6,478 nt of DNA from JANMES01 sp038229715 (GCA_038229715.1 JBBROD010000127.1:1-6478), one strand, 5' to 3'. Numbered from the stretch's first letter, positions 1 through 6,133 are shown. Numbers and translations are program-made. The notes: a model not told the origin generated them from the sequence alone.

Positions 1-189
1 AGAGGCCGCCTCCTTGCGCAGCTCGATCTATCATGACAAATCCACGACAAATGCGCGCCGGTAATCTTTACGATTCGTATCATTCTGCGCGCTGGCTGAT
101 GGATTTGTTGCGTGTCGAATGGACATAAACGCCTCGCGTAATTCGTCTCTAACGTATTTGATTTAATTTAAACGCCATCTCACAGAGAT

Positions 190-272
190 CGTCATTCCGA
201 TGTACTCCGAGGAATCTCGGGTAACGAGCGGTTTTCGTCTTCCGAGATTCCTCGGAGTACGTCGGAATGACG
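190..272. repeat. Long palindromic repeat (31-bp arms), copy 1
   Basis: Arms 190-220 and 242-272 are reverse complements over 31 positions with a single difference (201 T against 261 G, which still pairs as G-U in RNA). They enclose a 21-nt loop (221-241). The ends of the element read CGTCATTCC and GGAATGACG. The near-perfect arms suggest a recent copy of a dispersed intergenic palindrome (REP/MITE-like), and a divergent relative occurs at 5068-5150. There is no T tract on either side, so it is not a classical intrinsic terminator. It lies about 130 nt upstream of the first operon gene and could fold in the leader RNA if transcription starts upstream of it. Confidence 0.9.
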
Positions 273-292
273 GTGCTTGGAATGACGGTGCT
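264..292 (+). repeat. 14-bp tandem duplication at the edge of the palindrome
   Basis: The 14-mer GGAATGACGGTGCT occurs at 264-277 and again at 279-292, giving a period of 15 nt. The first copy overlaps the outer end of the right arm of the palindrome, so the duplication probably arose by slippage or repair at the base of that hairpin. Confidence 0.85.
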
Positions 293-404
293 GATGGGCG
301 AACAGTAAACCGAATCCGTCTCATTTCCTTCTCATCGATCATCGGGTTAAGATGCCTCGCCTTTCCGTTTTGCGTGGCTGCACGCGCAAACGGGCGGGTC
401 GATT

Positions 405-1565
405 ATGTTCCGACTTGGCTCGCTCATCATCCGCAACGTCTTCCGCAACCGCCGGCGCAGTTTGCTGACGCTGGCGAGTACGGCGGTGTCGCTGGCGATT
501 CTGGGTTTCCTTGTCGCACTTTACCAGGGCTTCTTTCTCGCCCCGCCGACTTCACCGACTGAAGTGTTGCGGCTGGTTTGCCGGCACAAGGTGTCGCTGA
601 CCAACTCGCTGCCGGCCAGCCATCAGCAGAAGATCGCGGCTGTGCCGGGTGTGGTGGCGGTGTCGGCTTACACGTGGTACCAGGGCAAGTACAAGGACGG
701 CCGGCCGGAGGATTTCTTCGTGCGGTTCGCGGTCGACCCGGTGGAGATTCGCAAAATCCACCTCGACTACCTGGCTCCGGCCGATCAGTGGGACGCCTTT
801 ATCAAGCAGCGGACCGGCTGCGCGGTGGCGAAAAAAATCGCGGATAAACAGGGCTTTAAGATCGGCGACCGCATTACCATCGTCGGCGACATTTACCCCG
901 TTACGATCGAACTGACCGTGGCGATGATTTATGACTGCCCCAAGAACACCGATTGCCTCATGTTCCAGCGCGAGTACCTCAACGAGTTGCTCATCTCCAG
1001 CGGCGAGCGCGGCAAGGACACCGTCGGCACGCTCTACATCCTGGCCGACTCGGCCGACAACGTGCCGCGCATCGCCAAGGCAGTCGATACCATGTTCGAC
1101 AGCTCCCCTTGGCCGACCAAGACGCAGTCCGAACGGTCGTTCGGTCTGGAGTTTGTCGCGTTCCTGGGCAACATCAAGCTGTACCTCAGTGTGGTTTGCG
1201 CGGCCATCACGTTCACCATCCTGCTGGTGTCGGCCAACACGGTGGCGATGAGCGTTCGCGAGCGCACGCGGGAGATGGCCATCCTCCGCACGCTGGGGTA
1301 CACGCCCGGTGATGTCATGCAGATCGTGCTCGGCGAATCGGTCCTCATCGCGCTGCTCGGCGGGATCCTGGGCATCGGCCTCGCGCTGGGGCTGACGAAG
1401 CTGATGGCGTTTTTCAACCCCGCCGGCGACAGTTTGGATTTCAGCGGTGCGGCGGCGCTGATCGTGGCGGTGTTCGGCGTGGCGATCGGGCTGGTTTCGG
1501 CGGTCGTGCCGGCGTACTTCGCGTCGCGGCGGAACATTGTCGAGTCGCTCCGCTTTACCGGATAA
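405..1565 (+). CDS. ABC exporter permease 1 (FtsX/MacB-type)
   Basis: This 386-residue inner-membrane protein has the standard MacB-type layout. Transmembrane helix 1 is at about 20-42, a periplasmic MacB_PCD-like domain spans about 43-255, and three C-terminal helices lie at about 258-282, 305-332 and 349-372 (FtsX domain). The cytoplasmic coupling segment after helix 2 (about 283-304) contains RERTREMAILRTLGY, a hallmark of the family, and the tail PAYFASRRNIVESLR is also typical. It would pair with the product of the next gene and be driven by the ATPase at 4342-5055 to move a substrate toward the periplasm or outer membrane. The periplasmic domain carries four cysteines (C59, C139, C178, C184), whereas the partner's has none. 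The ATG at 405 is chosen because it leaves a short basic N-terminus just before helix 1; no strong Shine-Dalgarno is seen. The family assignment is firm, but the substrate is unknown. LolC/LolE-like lipoprotein release is an alternative, although the linked adaptor favours a MacA-type exporter. Confidence 0.93.
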   Translation: MFRLGSLIIRNVFRNRRRSLLTLASTAVSLAILGFLVALYQGFFLAPPTSPTEVLRLVCRHKVSLTNSLPASHQQKIAAVPGVVAVSAYTWYQGKYKDGRPEDFFVRFAVDPVEIRKIHLDYLAPADQWDAFIKQRTGCAVAKKIADKQGFKIGDRITIVGDIYPVTIELTVAMIYDCPKNTDCLMFQREYLNELLISSGERGKDTVGTLYILADSADNVPRIAKAVDTMFDSSPWPTKTQSERSFGLEFVAFLGNIKLYLSVVCAAITFTILLVSANTVAMSVRERTREMAILRTLGYTPGDVMQIVLGESVLIALLGGILGIGLALGLTKLMAFFNPAGDSLDFSGAAALIVAVFGVAIGLVSAVVPAYFASRRNIVESLRFTG

Positions 1566-1569
1566 AACT

Positions 1570-2763
1570 GTGCTGCCACTCCGTTACAATCTCCGCAATC
1601 TTCTCGAGCGTAAGGGCACGACGATCATGACCGCTACCGGCATTGCGCTTACGGTGGCGGTGCTGGTGACGTCGATGGCGCTGATGTTCGGAATGAACGC
1701 GGTCTTCGCCGGGTCAGGCCATCCGTTGCAGGTGCTGGTGATGCGCCAAAGCGCGGATGCGGAACTGTCCTCTACCGTGAAAGAAGATTCGTGGCAGATC
1801 CTTCGCGCCTTTAATGGCATTGCCCATAAAACGGGTGACCAAGTGCCTGGGTCGTCAGAGGGTATGGTGCTTGCGTCGCCGGAGGGAATGCAAATCATCA
1901 ACCTGCCGAGCCTGCAAAACCCCGAGGGGATGAACGTCACTATCCGAGGCCTTCTGCCGGTCGGGCGGATGATGCGTGAAAACGCCACAATCCTTAAAGG
2001 CCGCTGGAACGAACCGGGCAAGCGCGAAGTCGTTGTCGGCACGGGCATTGCCCAGCGGTACCCGGCGGCGCATGTGGGGCAGTCTCTGAAATTCGGGCGC
2101 GGGAACTGGGAAGTCGTCGGCGAATTTGCCGTCGGCGACTCGGCCGCCAACTCCGAACTGTGGACCGACCTCAATCAGCTACGCGGTGATTTCGAGCAGT
2201 CCGGCGGGTCCAACTCGGTACTCGTGAGGCTGGAGTCGACTTCAGCCATTGCGGCGTTCACCAAAGCCATTGAAGGCGACCAACGACTCACGCTCTCAGT
2301 CACCCCGGAGCAGACGTACTACAAGAATCTGACCAAGAGCTCCACCGGAGCGTTCCTGCAGTTCCTGGGGTTTTTTGTCGCGGTAATCATGGCTATCGGC
2401 GCGGGTTTCGCGGCCACCAACACCATGTACGCCGCCGTCAGCCGGCGGTCGCGGGAGATCGGCACGCTGCGGGCGCTGGGGTTCAGCAGGGGTTCGATCC
2501 TACTATCGTTTATCTTCGAGTCGATCTGTCTGGCGCTGATCGGCGGCGTGCTTGGCTGTGTAATCGCGCTGCCGCTGAACAATCTGTCGGCCGGTATCGG
2601 GAATTTCCAGACGTTCAGCGAGATGGCGTTTAAGTTCCGTGTCACGCCGATGGCGATGGGGCTAGGCCTGCTCTTCTCCGCAACAATCGGCTTGATCGGC
2701 GGGTTCCTGCCGGCGTGGTCGGCGTCGCGAAAAGGAATTGTCGCGGCGATGCGCGACCTCTAA
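1570..2763 (+). CDS. ABC exporter permease 2 (FtsX/MacB-type)
   Basis: This is a second FtsX/MacB-type permease, 397 residues from the GTG at 1570. Helix 1 is at about 17-40, the periplasmic domain at about 41-260, helices 2-4 at about 261-285, 312-337 and 359-382. The coupling segment RRSREIGTLRALGF (about 292-305) and the tail PAWSASRKGIVAAMR match the family. The frame is open back to a TTG at 1537 inside permease 1. I prefer GTG 1570 because it follows the upstream stop by 4 nt, as expected for translational coupling, and gives a basic N-terminus (LRYNLRNLLERKG) before helix 1. The ATG at 1627 would remove that segment. The sequence is clearly diverged from permease 1 and lacks its periplasmic cysteines, so the pair most likely forms a heterodimer, like LolC/LolE in architecture. 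Substrate unknown. Confidence 0.92.
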   Translation: MLPLRYNLRNLLERKGTTIMTATGIALTVAVLVTSMALMFGMNAVFAGSGHPLQVLVMRQSADAELSSTVKEDSWQILRAFNGIAHKTGDQVPGSSEGMVLASPEGMQIINLPSLQNPEGMNVTIRGLLPVGRMMRENATILKGRWNEPGKREVVVGTGIAQRYPAAHVGQSLKFGRGNWEVVGEFAVGDSAANSELWTDLNQLRGDFEQSGGSNSVLVRLESTSAIAAFTKAIEGDQRLTLSVTPEQTYYKNLTKSSTGAFLQFLGFFVAVIMAIGAGFAATNTMYAAVSRRSREIGTLRALGFSRGSILLSFIFESICLALIGGVLGCVIALPLNNLSAGIGNFQTFSEMAFKFRVTPMAMGLGLLFSATIGLIGGFLPAWSASRKGIVAAMRDL

Positions 2764-2788
2764 TTCAAAAGGTTTGAAAGAAAGGGAA

Positions 2789-2860
2789 TGAACGCCAAGA
2801 AATCAAGTCCGCTAAGCTCATCAGAAGTGAAGTGGACTAGATCATCTTCTTCGGCGTTCA
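2789..2860. repeat. Imperfect inverted repeat in the permease 2-adaptor gap
   Basis: The 124-nt gap 2764-2887 contains TGAACGCC (2789-2796) and its exact complement GGCGTTCA (2853-2860). The stem continues with AAGAA (2797-2801) against TTCTT (2847-2851) after one bulged C (2852), and an inner AGTCC/GGACT pair (2806-2810/2834-2838) is possible. The result is a 13-bp bulged stem with a secondary stem inside its loop. There is no T tract, so it is more likely an intercistronic RNA structure than a terminator. A 25-codon ORF (2788-2865, Ser-rich) spans the same stretch, but I do not support it as a gene. Confidence 0.5.
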
Positions 2861-2887
2861 ATTAAACTTCAAGCTATCTCATTTACC

Positions 2888-4237
2888 GTGGACAACGAAC
2901 TACAAAAACTCCGCATCGATAAAAGTCAGAAGGCCCGCCGCGACGAGCGGTCGCTGTGGCCGTGGATTGTACTTGCCATTCTTTTGCTTGGCGGCGGGCT
3001 GGGCGCATGGAAGTGGCGCGCCGTGTCGACGGCGCCGTTAGTGGAGACGATCCGCGTCCGCGTGCCGGAGGGGGCCGTCACCGAGAACGACCTTGTGATG
3101 CACAGCGCCGTCGGCTATGTGATCGCGGCGCACAAGATCGAACTGGCGTCGAAGGTCATCGGCCGCGTCGCTTGGGTGGGCGTGGAGATGGGGGATAAGA
3201 TCACGCACGGCCAGGTGCTCGTCCGCCTGGAGGATGACGAATACAAAGCCCGGGTCGCGCAGCAATTGGGTGAGCTGGACGCCTCCAAGGCCAAGCTCGC
3301 CGAGCTTGAAGCCGGCTCTCGTCCGCAGGAGGTCGCGCAGGCTAAGGCCGGGGTCGATCAGGCGACGGCCGATCTTGCCAACGCCCAGCGGAATTTCAAG
3401 CGCCTGCAAGAGCTTGATATTGCTAGTAACGTTTCCCCGCAGGAATTAGCCGATGCCGAGACGCTGGTGAAATCGCGATCGGCGCAGGTGGATGCGCAAA
3501 ATCAAATTTACGAGTTAGCCCGGATCGGCCCGCGCAAGGAGCAGATCGACGCGCAGCGAGCGGTCGTCCGCCAAGTCGAAGGAGGGCTTGCGCTATCCAA
3601 TGTCGAGCTCGATAATACGATCATCCGCTCCCCTATCTCCGGCACGGTGCTGGCGCGTAACGTGGAAGTCGGCGAATTCGTCACCACCGGCTTCGTCGGC
3701 GACCGCGGGGCTAAGGGTTACGTCGTATCCATCGCCGATCTTACCGACCTGCGGGTCGAGCTGGACGTCAGCCAGGACAATTTCGCCAAAGTGTCGGCCA
3801 GGCAGCCGTGCTGGATCGTGACCGATGCCTATCCCGATCGACGGTATGAAGGCGTTGTCGATTTGATCTCGCCCGAGGCCAACCGCCAGAAGGCGACTAT
3901 CCTTGTCCGCGTGAAAGTGGTGAACCCGGACGATCTGCTGAAGCCGGACATGAACGCGACGGTGTCGTTTCTATCGCCGACGAAACTTGCGACGACGCGT
4001 GCATTCACCACCGCCCCGGTCGGTGATCGCCCGGCCATTCGCGTACCGGCCGCATCCGTGCGCGGAGGCGCGGTCTTCGTCGTTGAAAACGACAAGGCCG
4101 TGCTACGCACCGTCACTACCGGATCGACCGATGCAAAAGGTAATCTGGAAATCAAAAAGGGCCTGATCGGCGGCGAAGACCTGATCACCAACCCGCCGGC
4201 GGCGTTGAAAGACGGCGACCCGGTGAAGACGCGGTGA
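2888..4237 (+). CDS. HlyD/MacA-type periplasmic adaptor subunit
   Basis: This 449-residue membrane-fusion protein would bridge the permeases to an outer-membrane channel. A charged cytoplasmic N-terminus is followed by one transmembrane anchor (about 24-41). The lipoyl/biotinyl domain is split: the first half is at about 76-116 (GYVIAAHKIELASKVIGRV, then GDKITHGQVLVRLED) and the second at about 243-266 (IIRSPISGTVLARNVEVGE). Between them lies a long, Ala/Gln/Glu-rich coiled-coil hairpin (about 119-240). At its tip, R172-x3-L176-x6-S183 fits the RLS motif of MacA/AcrA-type adaptors that dock on TolC. A beta-barrel domain (about 286-362) and a membrane-proximal domain (about 380-447) follow. 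The start is GTG 2888: the frame is closed by a TGA at 2828 with no better start between, and no Shine-Dalgarno is seen. It comes after the permeases rather than before them, as in macAB. Family assignment is firm; the substrate is unknown. Confidence 0.93.
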   Translation: MDNELQKLRIDKSQKARRDERSLWPWIVLAILLLGGGLGAWKWRAVSTAPLVETIRVRVPEGAVTENDLVMHSAVGYVIAAHKIELASKVIGRVAWVGVEMGDKITHGQVLVRLEDDEYKARVAQQLGELDASKAKLAELEAGSRPQEVAQAKAGVDQATADLANAQRNFKRLQELDIASNVSPQELADAETLVKSRSAQVDAQNQIYELARIGPRKEQIDAQRAVVRQVEGGLALSNVELDNTIIRSPISGTVLARNVEVGEFVTTGFVGDRGAKGYVVSIADLTDLRVELDVSQDNFAKVSARQPCWIVTDAYPDRRYEGVVDLISPEANRQKATILVRVKVVNPDDLLKPDMNATVSFLSPTKLATTRAFTTAPVGDRPAIRVPAASVRGGAVFVVENDKAVLRTVTTGSTDAKGNLEIKKGLIGGEDLITNPPAALKDGDPVKTR

Positions 4238-4269
4238 AGCCCCGGTGATGACCGTGTGAAGACCCAATA

Positions 4270-4331
4270 GTCGCATGGGCTACCAGCCCATGCCTAGGAC
4301 GCATACAGCACCGGCTGGTAGCCCGTGCGAC
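4270..4331. repeat. Bipartite palindrome between adaptor and ATPase genes
   Basis: Arms 4270-4288 and 4313-4331 are reverse complements over 19 positions with one difference, which pairs as G-U in RNA. Each half is also a hairpin by itself: GCATGGGCT (4273-4281) with AGCCCATGC (4285-4293) around a 3-nt loop, and GCACCGGCT (4308-4316) with AGCCCGTGC (4320-4328) with one mismatch. The element can therefore fold as one long stem or as two short ones, an arrangement reminiscent of paired REP (BIME) units. No T tract follows on the + strand. Its last paired base (4331) is immediately before the AGGAG that serves the ATPase gene. Confidence 0.9.
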
Positions 4332-4336
4332 AGGAG
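4332..4336 (+). promoter_or_regulatory. Ribosome binding site of the ATPase gene
   Basis: AGGAG lies 5 nt before GTG 4342 and supports that start. It is the clearest Shine-Dalgarno in the operon. It directly abuts the long stem of the palindrome at 4270-4331, so folding of the stem could influence ribosome access. Confidence 0.75.
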
Positions 4337-4341
4337 AGTTT

Positions 4342-5055
4342 GTGAGCGAAGCGATCGTCGAAGCCATCCACCTGAGTAAAGAGTTCGAGCGTGGGCAGAC
4401 CAAAGTGGTCGCGCTGGATCGCGTACAAATCACCATCAAGCGCGGCGAGTTCGTCGCGCTCATGGGCCCCAGCGGATCGGGCAAGAGCACGCTGCTGCAC
4501 CTGATCGCCGGCATGGATAAGCCGACCGACGGCCGGCTGATCGTGCTCGGTGAAGAGCCGGCCGGCATGGCCGAGAGAAGCCTGGCGCGGTGGCGCAACA
4601 ATCATCTCGGTTTTGTGTTTCAGGCGTTCAACCTGATCCCCGTGCTGAAGGCGGTCGAGAATGTTGAACTGCCGCTGAAGCTGACGTCGCTCTCGCGAAC
4701 GCAGCGTCGCGAAAACGCGATGACTGCGCTCAAACTCGTCGGCTTGGAAGACCGCCTCGATCACTTCCCCCGCCAACTGTCCGGCGGACAAGAACAACGC
4801 GTCGCCATCGCACGCGCGATCGTGACCGACCCCGACATCATCCTGGCCGACGAACCGACGGGAAACCTCGACGCGGCCAGCGCTCGCGATGTGCTCTCGC
4901 TGTTGCAAAAGCTCAACCGCGACTTCGGCAAGACGATCATCATGGTCACGCATGACCCCCACAGCGCCGCAGCGGCGGGGCGGTTGATTCACCTGGATAA
5001 GGGGCAATTCGTCGAAGCCGAGACCGTCACATCACCACCGCCGGGGGCGGGATAA
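4342..5055 (+). CDS. ABC exporter ATP-binding subunit (LolD/MacB-type)
   Basis: This 237-residue cytoplasmic ATPase hydrolyses ATP to power the two permeases. All catalytic elements are present: Walker A GPSGSGKST (42-50), Q-loop Q94 in FVFQAFNLIP, signature LSGGQ (146-150), Walker B IILADEPTG (166-174) with the catalytic Glu, D-loop NLDAAS (175-180) and switch H204 (TH-DP). The FQAFNLIPVLKAVENVELPL segment and overall length are typical of the MacB/LolD/FtsE group, which pairs with FtsX-fold permeases. It is encoded separately from the permeases, unlike MacB, where domain and permease are fused. The start GTG 4342 is supported by the AGGAG at 4332. The protein ends in a short Pro/Gly-rich tail (SPPPGAG). 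It is the last gene of the operon, 104 nt after the adaptor, with a palindrome in between. Confidence 0.95.
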   Translation: MSEAIVEAIHLSKEFERGQTKVVALDRVQITIKRGEFVALMGPSGSGKSTLLHLIAGMDKPTDGRLIVLGEEPAGMAERSLARWRNNHLGFVFQAFNLIPVLKAVENVELPLKLTSLSRTQRRENAMTALKLVGLEDRLDHFPRQLSGGQEQRVAIARAIVTDPDIILADEPTGNLDAASARDVLSLLQKLNRDFGKTIIMVTHDPHSAAAAGRLIHLDKGQFVEAETVTSPPPGAG

Positions 5056-5056
5056 G

Positions 5057-5150
5057 AATAAAAACCGCGTCATCCAGCGGTGTGCTGAAGGGTCTTGATC
5101 GGCGATAGCCTTTGCAAGTTCGAGATCCTTCGGCGTACCTCAGGCCGACG
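5057..5150 (-). terminator. Candidate intrinsic terminator for the esterase gene
   Basis: Read on the - strand, the hairpin 5150-5068 is followed 3 nt later by TTTTTATTC (complement of 5056-5064), the stem-plus-U-tract arrangement of an intrinsic terminator. It lies about 120 nt past the esterase stop codon. On the + strand the hairpin is followed by ACAAAAGG, without a U tract, so termination of the ABC operon would have to rely on another mechanism. The stem base is weakened by mismatches, and the loop is long for a classical terminator. Confidence 0.4.
5068..5150. repeat. Degenerate palindromic repeat, copy 2
   Basis: Arms 5068-5096 and 5122-5150 (29 nt each, 25-nt loop) can pair at 25 positions, 20 Watson-Crick and 5 G-U, with mismatches at 5072, 5073, 5076 and 5078. 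The right arm aligns without gaps to the right arm of copy 1 (244-272) with 21 of 29 identical bases, including GAGAT, TCGG, GTAC and the terminal GACG, and the left arm likewise opens with CGTCAT. Both elements also span 83 nt. This makes it an older member of the same dispersed family. Many substitutions keep pairing through G-U, which may hint at selection on RNA folding, although one copy cannot prove it. Confidence 0.75.
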
Positions 5151-5182
5151 ACAAAAGGTCATTCTCACGCTACGACAAAAGG
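5148..5182 (+). repeat. 11-bp direct repeat
   Basis: ACGACAAAAGG occurs at 5148-5158 and 5172-5182, a 24-nt offset. The first copy straddles the outer end of the palindrome's right arm, so it may be a partial tandem copy of the repeat's tail. Confidence 0.7.
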
Positions 5183-5267
5183 CGCGTTGCTATAACGAAG
5201 CCGTGAATACTGGCGAGGACGGCTATTCAAATCTCGAACACCATTTGGAAGAGTTGACGATTCGTGT

Positions 5268-6014
5268 TTAATTCTCTTTTGCTGTCGGCAATGTGGCGGG
5301 CTTGAACGAACCCTTCAGCTCCGGCACCGCTTCCTGCAGCCCGCTTACCACCAGCGCCCCGATGATGTTGCAGAACTCGCCCGTGAGGTGAGCGGTGTCA
5401 ACCTTGCCATCCTTATCTCTCGGCGAGAGGGCGGCGCACTTCTCTATCCCCAGCCGATCGCACGCCTCCTGGCTCAATGCATGCAGATCGATCATTGGCG
5501 CACGACTTTCTTCCGCGGCGGCCTTGGCGGCGTTGGCATAGGCGGTCAGATTCGACTGGATCTTCCCGTCCGGGCCGAAATTTCGGCGGACGAGTGACGT
5601 CACGATGATCGGCTTAAAGCCGGCGGCGCGGGCTTCGGTGACGTATCGCTTCAGGTTGTCCTTGTACGTCGTGTTCGGATCGGTCTCACGGTCAGGGCCT
5701 TTGCCGGGCTGGTCGTTGTGGCCGAACTGGATGAGCATGTAGTCGCCTTTGATCTCGATGGACTTTGCCCACTTGCCAGCATCGCGAAAGCTTTTGCTGC
5801 TGCTCCCACCGACGGCGGTGTTGATCACTTCCACATCGGGCCCGGCCAGCCGGGTGAAACCAACGCCCCAGCCGGCGTGGTCGGTCACGGTCGAATCGCC
5901 GACAAGGACGATGCGGATTTTATGGCTCGATTGTGTGGTAGCCGGCGTTTGGGCGGTGCTCATGCTCGTCAATAGAAGCCCGACCAGCAGGGCTGTCAAA
6001 TACGTGCGTTCCAT
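5268..6014 (-). CDS. Secreted SGNH esterase, rhamnogalacturonan acetylesterase-like
   Basis: This 248-residue GDSL/SGNH-fold hydrolase resembles rhamnogalacturonan acetylesterases (CAZy family CE12), which remove acetyl groups from the pectin backbone. A Sec-type signal peptide covers about residues 1-21 (basic start, Leu-rich core, STA before the likely cut). The four SGNH blocks are present: GDST with nucleophile S41, the block II glycine in NTAVGGSSSKSF (65-76), GHND with N100 (98-101), and D206/H209 in VDTAHL, completing the Ser-Asp-His triad. The frame is open to an ATG at 6062. I prefer ATG 6014 because it begins at the signal peptide and has AAGGA 9 nt upstream. It is convergent to the exporter operon and has no visible partner genes. 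Substrate preference within the SGNH family cannot be settled from sequence alone, and other carbohydrate esters remain possible. Confidence 0.9.
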   Translation of the reverse strand: MERTYLTALLVGLLLTSMSTAQTPATTQSSHKIRIVLVGDSTVTDHAGWGVGFTRLAGPDVEVINTAVGGSSSKSFRDAGKWAKSIEIKGDYMLIQFGHNDQPGKGPDRETDPNTTYKDNLKRYVTEARAAGFKPIIVTSLVRRNFGPDGKIQSNLTAYANAAKAAAEESRAPMIDLHALSQEACDRLGIEKCAALSPRDKDGKVDTAHLTGEFCNIIGALVVSGLQEAVPELKGSFKPATLPTAKEN

Positions 6015-6023
6015 CGGTCTTGT

Positions 6024-6028
6024 TCCTT
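6024..6028 (-). promoter_or_regulatory. Ribosome binding site of the esterase gene
   Basis: AAGGA on the - strand, 9 nt before ATG 6014, decides that start over the in-frame ATG at 6062, which would add 16 residues before the signal peptide. Confidence 0.65.
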
Positions 6029-6133
6029 TTCGGGAGACGACTGACCCTTGTCGCATCAGCACAACGGCAGTTGAAATGTTGTCGGCCTCTTACTTCGTCA
6101 GTTGCTTGGCTCAAGCCTGCAAAGCCGGCTGAG

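Larger units (their letters stand above)
1..404. other. Non-coding upstream region of the exporter operon
   Basis: No convincing gene is visible here. Short open stretches run in from the left edge in all three + frames and end at about 36, 64 and 128, so a gene tail of up to about 42 codons could exist, but none can be chosen over the others. Positions about 140-180 are AT-rich and could hold a promoter, yet I see no well-spaced -35/-10 pair. The segment holds a long hairpin repeat (190-272) and a 15-nt-period tandem duplication (264-292), leaving a leader of about 110 nt before permease 1 at 405. No riboswitch or tRNA-like fold was recognised. Confidence 0.6.
5056..5267. other. Convergent intergenic region
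   Basis: This 212-nt gap separates the ends of the ATPase gene (+) and the esterase gene (-). It holds a degenerate hairpin repeat (5068-5150), a T-rich tract reading on the - strand (about 5057-5064), and an 11-bp direct repeat (5148-5158 and 5172-5182). No gene is evident. Confidence 0.6.

Noticed and set aside
33..128. 31-codon + strand ORF near the left edge
   Set aside because: It is too short, has no ribosome binding site, and competes with other open edge frames.
190..272. Intrinsic terminator of an upstream gene
   Set aside because: The stem is strong, but no T tract follows on either strand.
200..562. 120-codon + strand ORF running through the right half of the upstream region
   Set aside because: It begins inside the left arm of the palindrome and overlaps permease 1 out of frame; the peptide shows no domain character.
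1537..1569. Upstream TTG start for permease 2, adding 11 residues
   Set aside because: It would overlap the end of permease 1 by 29 nt and adds residues with no family likeness; GTG 1570 fits the expected N-terminus better.
1584..2174. 196-codon - strand ORF opposite permease 2
   Set aside because: It is antisense to a clearly conserved permease, with a Ser/Arg/Pro-rich composition typical of a shadow frame in GC-rich DNA.
2788..2865. 25-codon Ser-rich small ORF between permease 2 and the adaptor
   Set aside because: It is very short and low in complexity, its possible Shine-Dalgarno is too close to the ATG, and the inverted repeat explains much of the sequence.
4270..4331. CRISPR repeat or tRNA-like structure
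   Set aside because: There is only one copy, with no spacer periodicity and no tRNA arm pattern; a bipartite palindrome accounts for it.
4294..5007. 237-codon - strand ORF opposite the ATPase gene
   Set aside because: The + strand here has every ABC ATPase motif in order; the antisense frame is His/Arg/Gln-rich and starts inside the palindrome.
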